Origin: Alphaproteobacteria bacterium
Lineage (GTDB): Bacteria > Pseudomonadota > Alphaproteobacteria > RS24
Reading direction: 5' to 3'
Assembly: GCA_022426245.1 (NCBI GenBank)
Contig: JAKMDW010000131.1
Location: 1 to 59,955, forward strand
Length of the DNA stretch: 59,955 bases
Part shown: positions 50,084 to 58,011 of the stretch, piece by piece
Numbering within the stretch: position 1 is the first letter of the stretch
Layout of the letters: every line of letters starts with the position of its first letter
The notes under the pieces: generated by a model
The model's database searches: none
What the model was told of the DNA's origin: nothing
What the model saw: the letters and a program-made list of their open reading frames with translations, nothing else
Translations under genes and position numbers: made by a program

Positions 50084-51747
50084 TAATCGCGGCCCTGATT
50101 GAGATGCACATGACCGCCGACCATAGTGCCGATAACGCTGATGTCTTTCAGCCCCTGTGCGCCGACCTCGATCGGGTCTTCGGCCAATATGGCGATGTCG
50201 GCGCGTTTTCCGGTTTCCAGACTGCCGACTTCGTTTTCCATTTTCAAAGAATAAGCCGCACCCATAGTGATGGCGTAAAGCGCTTGCTCAACGGTGATGT
50301 TTTGCGTGCCATTGCCCAGCGTCACGCCGCCCGATGACAGCCGATTGACAGCGCACCAAGCGGTAAAGAGCGGGGCGAGGGCGGTAACCGGCGCGTCCGA
50401 ATGAATGGCCAAAGGCACACCTTCGGCCAAAGCGCCGCCGGCATCGTCGAGCCGCGCTGCACGTTCCGGCCCCATGGTGATATTGATATGCGCGTCACCC
50501 CAATAATAAAGGTGATTGGAAAACAGGTTTACCCCGACCCCCAGCGCTTTCATGCGCTTGAAATGTGAGCGTGTTGCCATTTGGCAATGTTGTAATGTGT
50601 GGCGGTGGTCGGGCCACGGATGTTCGCGCAGCGCCTCTTCAATTTTGTCGAGCGCGACTTCAGTGCATTCATCGCCATTGGTGTGCACATGCACTTGCAT
50701 ACCGGCTTTCGTATAGGCCTTCAGATAGTCGCCCAAGCGCTCCGGCTCGATATACCAAAGCCCGTTTTCCGCGCCATTATAATAATGCGGCCATTTCAGC
50801 CGCGCGCTAAAGCCTTGAATGGATCCATCGGCCACCATTTTGATAATCGAAAAACGCAGCTTGTCGCTATTGCTCTCCTGCAATTCTTGCATGCGGGCGA
50901 CGGCTTCCTCCGGCTCTTTGCTGTTACCTTGAAAGGCGACGACAAGGCGCATCGGAAAATCATCCGCGTCAACCGCGTCACGCATCGGCTTTTCACTGCC
51001 CTCCGGCATCGGGTTGACCAAATCAGTGGCGGTGGTGACGCCGGTTTGACGCGCCACATTGGCGAAATTCACCAGCGTTTCAGGCGAGGAGGCGATGGCC
51101 AGCAGGTTAATGCCGGTCGTTCGCATTGCCATATAATAGCCAAGCTGACCCAGAAACTCGCCGGTCGGCTGGCCGTTTTCATCGCGCCGGATAAACTCAC
51201 TATTATCCGCACCCTTCACATCAGCTGCGTCCATCACAAAATTATTGGCATTCAAAATATGCAAGCTGGCATGCAGCACAATCACCGCGCAGTCCATTGA
51301 CACGGCATCAAGGTCGGCGGCATTCATGCGCCGGTCGGTGAAGTAAATCGGGTCAAAGCCCCACGCCAGTAGCGGCGTGTCTTTATCGCTCCGCGCGGCT
51401 TGAATTTCCTTCAGCTTTGCGACCACCTCATCAATGCTTTTCAGCCCCGGCCAAACCGTGCCATCGGGGCCTTCGCGGTCATAAAAACCGATATAGTGAT
51501 AATCCCAGAACATGCCTTCCATCATATGGCTATGGCCTTCAATGAACCCGGGTAGCAGGCTGCGCTCGGCAAAATCCGCGTTCAGTTCAAGCGGCCCCCA
51601 AGCCTCTTGCCAGCCATCAATATCTTGCTCGGTGCCGACCGCCAGAATATGTCCGTCGCGCACAGCAATATGCGTCGCATGCGGCAGATGCGGGTTCATA
51701 GTGCGAATGCTTTTCGCTTGATAAATAATGCTCACCTTGTCCCCCAT
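50083..51747 (-). CDS. Amidohydrolase family protein (YtcJ-like)
   Basis: LLPGFIEGHSHMMEGMFWDYHYIGF, HVHTNGDECTEVALDKIEEAL, AIHSDAPVTALAPL, GKRADIAILAEDP. Confidence 0.92.
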   Translation of the reverse strand: MGDKVSIIYQAKSIRTMNPHLPHATHIAVRDGHILAVGTEQDIDGWQEAWGPLELNADFAERSLLPGFIEGHSHMMEGMFWDYHYIGFYDREGPDGTVWPGLKSIDEVVAKLKEIQAARSDKDTPLLAWGFDPIYFTDRRMNAADLDAVSMDCAVIVLHASLHILNANNFVMDAADVKGADNSEFIRRDENGQPTGEFLGQLGYYMAMRTTGINLLAIASSPETLVNFANVARQTGVTTATDLVNPMPEGSEKPMRDAVDADDFPMRLVVAFQGNSKEPEEAVARMQELQESNSDKLRFSIIKMVADGSIQGFSARLKWPHYYNGAENGLWYIEPERLGDYLKAYTKAGMQVHVHTNGDECTEVALDKIEEALREHPWPDHRHTLQHCQMATRSHFKRMKALGVGVNLFSNHLYYWGDAHINITMGPERAARLDDAGGALAEGVPLAIHSDAPVTALAPLFTAWCAVNRLSSGGVTLGNGTQNITVEQALYAITMGAAYSLKMENEVGSLETGKRADIAILAEDPIEVGAQGLKDISVIGTMVGGHVHLNQGRD

Positions 51748-51820
51748 TTGGCGCCAAGCCTAGCATTGCTTTGCGGCCAGTCATAGTCCACACTCCTTCC
51801 AAATTTCTTGGGAGGATAAG

Positions 51821-52504
51821 ATGAAACTACTCGGAGCCCCGCTATCTCCTTTTGTGCGCAAGGCGGTTATTGTCGCGGCGGAAAAAAATCTCGATTATGA
51901 ATATGACCCACGCCCCAGCCCGTTGGGCTGGACGGAGGATTTTGAAAAAATAAATCCCCTGAAGCGGATACCGGCTTTGCTGCCTGACCCTGACAATATC
52001 ACTTATGCGATTAATGACAGTTCAGCGATTTGCGCTTATTTCGAAAAGCTGCAACCCGAACCGGCACTATATCCAAGCGATGCAGAAGCCTATGGTCGCG
52101 CTTTGTGGCTGGAAGAGGCGGCCGATACTGACTTGGCCAATAAGATCGGCATGTTGGTTTTCCGTCCTGTCTTCTTTAACTTGGCTGCGGGCAAAGCCGC
52201 TGATATTGACGGTGCCAAAGACGGGTTTGAAAAACTGTCAGAACTATTACTGCCTTATCTTGAAAGCCAAATTGGCGATGCTGACTGGTTTGCCGGCGAC
52301 ATGTTCTCGATTGCCGATATTGCCGTAGCCTCGCAATTAATGAATTTGAATATGGTCGGTTTCGCTGTGCCGGAAGACCGCTTCCCGAATTTGCGCGCCC
52401 ATTATGAACGTTGCATTGAGCGTCCCTCGATTGCCGCTTGCATTGAGGGCAATGAAAAATTCATCAGCAAATCCGGATTTAAAATTGAGCGCGTTATCAG
52501 TTAG
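51821..52504 (+). CDS. Glutathione S-transferase family protein
   Basis: MKLLGAPLSPFVRKAVIVAAEKNLDYEYD..., INPLKRIPALLPDP, INDSSAICAYFEKL. Confidence 0.92.
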   Translation: MKLLGAPLSPFVRKAVIVAAEKNLDYEYDPRPSPLGWTEDFEKINPLKRIPALLPDPDNITYAINDSSAICAYFEKLQPEPALYPSDAEAYGRALWLEEAADTDLANKIGMLVFRPVFFNLAAGKAADIDGAKDGFEKLSELLLPYLESQIGDADWFAGDMFSIADIAVASQLMNLNMVGFAVPEDRFPNLRAHYERCIERPSIAACIEGNEKFISKSGFKIERVIS

Positions 52505-52517
52505 GTGTTTGAGCTTG

Positions 52518-52532
52518 GCGCAAAATTTGCGC
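52518..52532. promoter_or_regulatory. Perfect 15-bp palindrome upstream of the DUF1538-PII operon (candidate operator)
   Basis: GCGCAAA-A-TTTGCGC; 41 nt separate its end from ATG 52574. Confidence 0.5.
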
Positions 52533-52573
52533 TAAAGTCTGGATTACAGGCATCGATTCGAAGGAGAAGCCTT

Positions 52574-54307
52574 ATGTTGCGTTATTCGTCAGTGCTGCGA
52601 TCTAATGCGGTGCGGCATCGTGAGATCAGTTACAATGCACTGACCCCAAAACCGGTGAGCGGAAAAAAAGATAGTCTTAAACCGCAGCGTTTACGTCTCG
52701 GTTTTGAGCAGACAATGGCGCTGCTTATGCCTTATTCAGGCGTGCGCGTGCTGGAGCAAATGAAGGCGGTTATTCCGCTGGCGCTCTATTTGGTGCTGTT
52801 TCAACTTATTATTCTGCGCCAACCCGTCGACGCGGCGCTGCTGCTGGTCGGTGGTTTGTCGGCCGTGATTGTCGGCCTCGCTTTGTTTATGGAGGGGCTT
52901 AATATCGGGCTGATGCCGTTTGGCACGCTGATTGGCGATAAGCTGCCGCGCAAGGCCAGCATGCCCGTCATGTTGTTGATTATTGCCGCATTGGGCGTCG
53001 GGGTGACCTTTGCCGAACCGGCGATTGGCGCATTGCAGGCTTTTGGGGCGTCGGTTGATGTCACCCGCGCGCCATATCTTTATGAGATATTGAACAATTG
53101 GACATTGCCGCTCGTGCTGCTGGTCGGTGCGGGGGTTGGCTTGGCGGCTGTGCTGGGCACATTGCGCTTTGTGAATGGCTGGTCGCTAAAGCCGATGATT
53201 TACATCGCCGTTGGCCTGACCCTGTGCCTCACGCTGGTGGTCTATGCCAATAATGACTTGCGGGCTGTTTTGGGTCTGGCTTGGGATTGCGGGGCGGTGA
53301 CAACCGGTCCGGTAACCGTGCCATTGGTTTTGTCGCTAGGTATCGGCATTGCCAATTCGACGGGTCAAAGCAGCGATAACTCGCTCTCAGGCTTTGGTGT
53401 CGTTACGCTGGCCTCGCTGTTCCCAATCATTGCGGTGCTATTGCTGTCGCTTTATGTCAGCACGCAAATCAGTGCCGAGCAGATTGTCGTCGCGGCGGCC
53501 ACGGCCAGCAGCGCGGGCGAAGTTGTGCAGCAAAGCATGTGGGATGTATCGCCCTTGCAGGAAATTGTGCTGGGCGTGCGCGCGATTGCGCCGCTGGTTT
53601 TGTTCTTGATGTTTGTGCTGTTTATTGTGCTGCGCGAGGGGCTGGCCAATAAGCTGTTCACGGCTTATGGGCTGGTGCTGTCGATTGTCGGCATGTGCGT
53701 GTTTAATATCGGGCTGACTTATGGTCTGGGCGCGATTGGCGCCCAAACCGGTGCTGTTTTGCCGGCCGCCTTTATGGAGGTTTCCATCAGCGATATTTCA
53801 CCGATTTATTCCGCCGCTCTGGGGTTGGTGCTGGTGATTTTATTCGCCTGGTTTATGGGCTTCGGCGCGACACTGGCCGAACCGGCATTGAATGCGCTGG
53901 GTCTCACCGTGCAGAACCTGACCAATGGTGCGTTTAAAAAATCCATGCTGATGTATTCGGTTGCAACCGGTGTGGCTTTCGGCATCGCTTTGGGCATGGC
54001 GAAAATCTTATTTGAGATTGACCTCGCCATGCTGCTGATACCGCTTTATCTCATCGCGCTTGCGCTGACTTATTTCTCAACCGAGGAATTCGTCAATGTG
54101 GCATGGGATAGCGCCGGTGTAACCACCGGGCCGGTTACCGTGCCGCTCGTGCTGGCAATGGGGTTAGGGCTTGGCAATGCGGTCTCAGCCATTGAGGGCT
54201 TTGGTATTTTGAGCATGGCCAGTATCGGGCCGATTATCGCCGTATTGGGTATGGGCCAATATATTCGTTTTAAGCAATCGCGCGCGATTGCTCCTGAGGG
54301 AAATTAA
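52574..54307 (+). CDS. DUF1538 multi-pass membrane protein with two tandem DUF1538 repeats
   Basis: Internal duplication: AWDCGAVTTGPVTVPLVLSLGIGIAN / AWDSAGVTTGPVTVPLVLAMGLGLGN, and GVTFAEPAIGAL / GATLAEPALNAL. Start refined to ATG 52574 with AAGGAGAA upstream. Confidence 0.88.
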   Translation: MLRYSSVLRSNAVRHREISYNALTPKPVSGKKDSLKPQRLRLGFEQTMALLMPYSGVRVLEQMKAVIPLALYLVLFQLIILRQPVDAALLLVGGLSAVIVGLALFMEGLNIGLMPFGTLIGDKLPRKASMPVMLLIIAALGVGVTFAEPAIGALQAFGASVDVTRAPYLYEILNNWTLPLVLLVGAGVGLAAVLGTLRFVNGWSLKPMIYIAVGLTLCLTLVVYANNDLRAVLGLAWDCGAVTTGPVTVPLVLSLGIGIANSTGQSSDNSLSGFGVVTLASLFPIIAVLLLSLYVSTQISAEQIVVAAATASSAGEVVQQSMWDVSPLQEIVLGVRAIAPLVLFLMFVLFIVLREGLANKLFTAYGLVLSIVGMCVFNIGLTYGLGAIGAQTGAVLPAAFMEVSISDISPIYSAALGLVLVILFAWFMGFGATLAEPALNALGLTVQNLTNGAFKKSMLMYSVATGVAFGIALGMAKILFEIDLAMLLIPLYLIALALTYFSTEEFVNVAWDSAGVTTGPVTVPLVLAMGLGLGNAVSAIEGFGILSMASIGPIIAVLGMGQYIRFKQSRAIAPEGN

Positions 54308-54317
54308 AGGAGGCATC

Positions 54318-54764
54318 ATGTCCGACAGACAGATTACCTATCTCACCGACGCTTTGATTATCACCTGCATTGTGCAGGCCAGTCATGCTGATGATGTTGT
54401 GAAAGCGGCGCAAAATGTGGGCGCACAAGGTGCGACGGTCACTTATGCGCGTGGCACAGGCGTGCGCGAACGCATGGGGCTGATGGGCGTGACCATTGAT
54501 GAACAAAAAGAAATGGTGCGCATCATTGTCTCGCAAGAGCAATCGGACCGTGTCTTTGAAGCCATGTATCTGGCTGGCGAGCTTGATAAGCCGGGCATGG
54601 GCATCATGTTCATGAATAAGCTGGACCGTATCGCCACTTATATTCCAGATGAAGTTTTGGCCGAAGCTTCTGCGCCTAAAGCGAAAGCAAAAGCGAAAGC
54701 AAAGGCGGCGCCCAAAAAACGCAAAACGGCGACCCGTCGCCCTGCTAAGAAGGTCGGCAAATGA
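54318..54764 (+). CDS. P-II family signalling protein with basic Lys/Ala-rich C-terminal tail
   Basis: VVKAAQNVGAQGATVTYARGTGVRER...MVRIIVSQEQSDRVFEAMYLAGELDKPGMGIMFMNKLDR, then APKAKAKAKAKAAPKKRKTATRRPAKKVGK. Start refined to ATG 54318 after AAAGGAGG. Confidence 0.82.
   Translation: MSDRQITYLTDALIITCIVQASHADDVVKAAQNVGAQGATVTYARGTGVRERMGLMGVTIDEQKEMVRIIVSQEQSDRVFEAMYLAGELDKPGMGIMFMNKLDRIATYIPDEVLAEASAPKAKAKAKAKAAPKKRKTATRRPAKKVGK
54678..54701 (+). repeat. 12-bp tandem repeat (AAAGCGAAAGCA x2) encoding the K-A-K-A tail of the PII protein
   Basis: Two exact consecutive copies read directly, followed by a partial copy. Confidence 0.85.
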
Positions 54765-55048
54765 TTACCGAGATTGGCGCATTTATGCATAAGGGCGAGG
54801 GCTTGCGGCTGATGAATGAGCTGCATGGCGATAAGAAAATTCTGGGCATTTATGTCGAAGCAGGACGGACAGAAGACCTGTTTGCTTTTCGCGAGTTTGG
54901 CTCGGCATCTGAGAATGATATCGTCACTATTTTGGTGGAAGCGCGCCACGCGACCAAAATCTTTGATTTGGTTTGCAGCAAAATGGGGCTGGATAGCCCC
55001 CAAAGCGGCATGGTTTTCCAAATGCCACTGCATACGCAGCCTGCATAG
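54761..55048 (+). CDS. Small PII-like protein (second paralog), ATGA-coupled to the upstream PII gene
   Basis: MITEIGAFMHKGEGLRLMNELHGDKKILGIYVEAGRTEDLFAFREFGSASENDIVTILVEARHATKIFDLVCSKMGLDSPQSGMVFQMPL; beta-alpha-beta pattern and C-terminal GMVFQMPL parallel to GMGIMFMNKLD. Confidence 0.6.
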   Translation: MITEIGAFMHKGEGLRLMNELHGDKKILGIYVEAGRTEDLFAFREFGSASENDIVTILVEARHATKIFDLVCSKMGLDSPQSGMVFQMPLHTQPA

Positions 55049-55094
55049 GCGGTTCGCCTAATTAAATGCTTCAAAATCGCCGCCTTTAAGCGGC
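55046..55094 (+). terminator. Two consecutive hairpins downstream of the PII-like gene (putative operon end)
   Basis: TAGGCG-GTT-CGCCTA (55046-55060) and GCCGC-CTTTAA-GCGGC (55079-55094), followed by T-rich TGGTTTTCACGTTTTT. Confidence 0.5.
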
Positions 55095-55137
55095 TGGTTT
55101 TCACGTTTTTCGTCCTATATTCAGCTTCAAACAGGAG

Positions 55138-56565
55138 TTGTTTGTGACCGAAAGCGTGACTGAAATTGAAACCGATTATCTGATTGTTGGCGCCGGTGCG
55201 ATGGGCATGGCGTTTGCCGATACCTTATTGAGCGAGAGCGACGCGGATATGGTGATTGTTGATCGCCATGCCAAGCCGGGCGGCCACTGGAATGTGGCCT
55301 ATCCGTTTGTGCGGCTGCACCAACCATCTTCTTTCTTTGGTGTTGCCTCACGCGAATTGAGCCGTTTCGAAAAAGACAAGATTGGCCTTAATAAAGGCCT
55401 GTTCGACCTCGCATCGGGCGCAGAAGTGAACGCCTATTTTGACGATGTGATGAACCAGACCTTGTTGCCCAGCGGGCGGGTGCGTTATTTCCCGATGAGC
55501 GATTATAAAGGCGGCGGCGTGTTCACCTCAATGACCGGCGGGCAGGAAACAAGGGTGCGTTACAAGAAGCTGGTCGATGCCACGCGTCTGACGGTTGATG
55601 TGCCATCAGAGCATATACCGGCCTTCACCATTGCCGAGGGTGTGCATTTTATGCCGCTCAATGATTTGCCAATGCTGAAAGCGCCGCCGCAAGGTTATGT
55701 GGTTATCGGTTCGGGCAAAACCGGCATGGATGCATGCCTATGGCTTTTGCAGACCGGCGTTGAACCTGATGCCATTCGTTGGATTATGCCCCGCGATGCG
55801 TGGATGCTGCCGCGCGAATTTGCACAGAATGCCGATGAGTTTTTCACCGATGTATTCGGAAATCAGGCCAATCAATTTGAGGCGCTGGCGGCGGCTGAGA
55901 ATATTGACGATATGTATGACAGGTTGGAGAGAGCCGGTTGCGTTGTGCGTTTCGATACTGATATTCGCCCGACCATGTTCCATGCGGCAACGATTAGCCG
56001 TCCGGAATTGGCGGCACTGCGCCGTATCAAGCAGGTTATTCGCATGGGGCGCGTGCAAGCGTTGGAATGCGATAAAATTATCCTCGATGAGGGCGAGCTG
56101 GAGACCGGCCCTGATATTGTGCATGTCGATTGCTCGGCCAGCCTGTCGCGCACCATGCCGCAAATGTCGCCCATGCCGGTTTTTGATGGCAATGTGATTA
56201 CGCCGCAAACAACCCGCAGTTTTATGCCGGTTTTTAGCGGGTCGATGATTGCCTATGTCGATGTGCATTATGAAGATGAAGCGGAAAAAAACCGTATCTG
56301 CAATGTTGTGCCGCTACCCAATAAGGCCGAAGATTTTGTGCCGATGACGCTGGTGGCGATGATGAACCAATTTAATTGGTCGCAAGACAAACCGTTACGT
56401 CAATGGATACGCGCCAACCGCCTCGATGGCTTTACCAAGCTGACCAGCGGCGTTGACCCTGATGATAAAGAAAAAATGGATATTTTATTGCGTATGCGAG
56501 ACAATGCGCCAAAGGCGGTTGGCAATTTAATCAAGCTGGCCGAAACAATCGACACTTCTGCCTGA
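55138..56565 (+). CDS. FAD/NAD(P)-binding oxidoreductase (flavin monooxygenase-like)
   Basis: ETDYLIVGAGAMGMAFADTLLSESDADMVIVDRHAKPGGHWNVAYPFVRLHQPSSFFGVASREL; second nucleotide-binding motif VIGSGKTGMDA. Start TTG 55138 or GTG 55144. Confidence 0.85.
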   Translation: MFVTESVTEIETDYLIVGAGAMGMAFADTLLSESDADMVIVDRHAKPGGHWNVAYPFVRLHQPSSFFGVASRELSRFEKDKIGLNKGLFDLASGAEVNAYFDDVMNQTLLPSGRVRYFPMSDYKGGGVFTSMTGGQETRVRYKKLVDATRLTVDVPSEHIPAFTIAEGVHFMPLNDLPMLKAPPQGYVVIGSGKTGMDACLWLLQTGVEPDAIRWIMPRDAWMLPREFAQNADEFFTDVFGNQANQFEALAAAENIDDMYDRLERAGCVVRFDTDIRPTMFHAATISRPELAALRRIKQVIRMGRVQALECDKIILDEGELETGPDIVHVDCSASLSRTMPQMSPMPVFDGNVITPQTTRSFMPVFSGSMIAYVDVHYEDEAEKNRICNVVPLPNKAEDFVPMTLVAMMNQFNWSQDKPLRQWIRANRLDGFTKLTSGVDPDDKEKMDILLRMRDNAPKAVGNLIKLAETIDTSA

Positions 56566-56575
56566 GGAGGGGCCC

Positions 56576-57694
56576 ATGGCCGAATTTCAAACCCATAAAA
56601 ACGATATAACAAAAAACCGTCTGGTTGATGTCGGCAATCGCGCCGAAGATTTCACACTGGGCGCGGGCGAAGTGCTGGCCAAGATTGAGCGTTTTTCTTT
56701 CACCGCCAATAATGTGACCTATGGCGCAGTGGGCGAACAAATCGGTTATTGGGAATTCTTCCCGCCGCATTTGGCGGTTGATGATGCCGCCGATGATAAA
56801 TGGGGCATTGTGCCGGTTTGGGGGTTTGCTGAAATTGTTGCATCGAACAATACGGACATTCAAATCGGCGAGCGCAGCTATGGCTATTTCCCGCTGGCGG
56901 ATTTTGTGAAAATGCTGCCGACGCGGGTGACTGATGAGCGTTTTGTCGATGGCGCCCCGCACCGCAGCGAACTTCCGGCTGTTTATAACAGCTATGACCG
57001 CCTCGGCGCGGATAGTGGCAATGCGACAAATGATAATCTGCGCGCGCTGTTGAACCCGCTTTACGGCACATCCTTTTGCTTGGTGGACGCCTTGCAGGAA
57101 GAGGCATTTCACCATGCCGAGCAGGTGGTGATTTTATCCGCTTCGTCGAAAACCGCTATCGGCTTGGCCTTTGGTCTGTCCCTTATCGAGGGCGATCGTC
57201 CGGCGATTATCGGGCTTACCTCGCCGGGCAATATCGGCTTTGTTGAGAAGGTCGGCAGCTATGACGAGGTTATCGGTTATGATGGCTTGGAAGCGCTTCC
57301 CAATAAGCCTTCTGTGCTGGTTGATATGTCCGGCAATCGTGCCGTTATCGGCGCTTTGCATGGCGCGTTGGGCGATAATATGCGCTGGTGTCACAATGTC
57401 GGCCTCACGCATTGGGATGATAGCGAGACTAAAAATGACCCGGCCGCCGCGCAGCTTATTCAAGAGCGTAGCGCCATGTTCTTCGCCCCCGGCCATATTG
57501 CGCGGCGCGCCAAAGAGTGGGGTGCGACGACATTCAACCAGAAAGTTGCCGAATTTCTGGCCGAAGGCATGGCCCATGCCGATGGCTGGATGCAGGTGCA
57601 TGAGACCAAAGGTTTGTCGCAATTCGGGCCGATTTACGACCGCGTGGTGAAGGGCGATATGCGCCCCGAAGAAGGCATTATCATCACGCCCTGA
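56576..57694 (+). CDS. DUF2855 family protein (MDR-like)
   Basis: VLAKIERFSFTANNVTYGAVGEQIGYWEFFPPH...WGIVPVWGFAEIVASNNTDIQIGERSYGYFPLA. Confidence 0.88.
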   Translation: MAEFQTHKNDITKNRLVDVGNRAEDFTLGAGEVLAKIERFSFTANNVTYGAVGEQIGYWEFFPPHLAVDDAADDKWGIVPVWGFAEIVASNNTDIQIGERSYGYFPLADFVKMLPTRVTDERFVDGAPHRSELPAVYNSYDRLGADSGNATNDNLRALLNPLYGTSFCLVDALQEEAFHHAEQVVILSASSKTAIGLAFGLSLIEGDRPAIIGLTSPGNIGFVEKVGSYDEVIGYDGLEALPNKPSVLVDMSGNRAVIGALHGALGDNMRWCHNVGLTHWDDSETKNDPAAAQLIQERSAMFFAPGHIARRAKEWGATTFNQKVAEFLAEGMAHADGWMQVHETKGLSQFGPIYDRVVKGDMRPEEGIIITP

Positions 57695-57761
57695 AGTGTT
57701 TGTTTGCATGGCCGCATATCCCCTTGCAAAGAGCAAATAGATTGGCTACTTAAATGCCGTT

Positions 57762-57837
57762 GCCGGTATAGCTCAGTTGGTAGAGCATCTGATTTGTAAT
57801 CAGAGGGTCCCGAGTTCAAATCTTGGTGCCGGCACCA
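57762..57837 (+). tRNA. tRNA-Thr (anticodon UGU), CCA encoded
   Basis: GCCGGTA...TGCCGGC acceptor, CTGATTTGTAATCAG anticodon arm, GAGTTCAAATC T-arm, ACCA end. Confidence 0.96.
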
Positions 57838-57965
57838 TTTTTCCCGCAGAAAACCCCTCAAAAATATACCCCTTGATTTGCGCTGAGAGGCCGTGCCGCC
57901 GCAGGACACGCTGAGGATGCACTTTTTTAATTGTGGTCAAAATGACAGGTCAAATAGTGACGGAA

Positions 57966-57994
57966 GCAGCGTGTCTTAACTCTTAACACGCTGC
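57966..57994. repeat. Perfect inverted repeat downstream of the oxidoreductase gene
   Basis: GCAGCGTGT-cttaactctta-ACACGCTGC, no U-tract. Confidence 0.6.
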
Positions 57995-58011
57995 CCCCAA
58001 TCCAGTGGCGG

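Noticed and set aside
50599-51300. 233-aa plus-strand ORF
   Set aside because: Antisense to the amidohydrolase gene.
57838-58011. tRNA-adjacent integration site or island
   Set aside because: No integrase, no duplicated tRNA 3' end, flanking genes look native.
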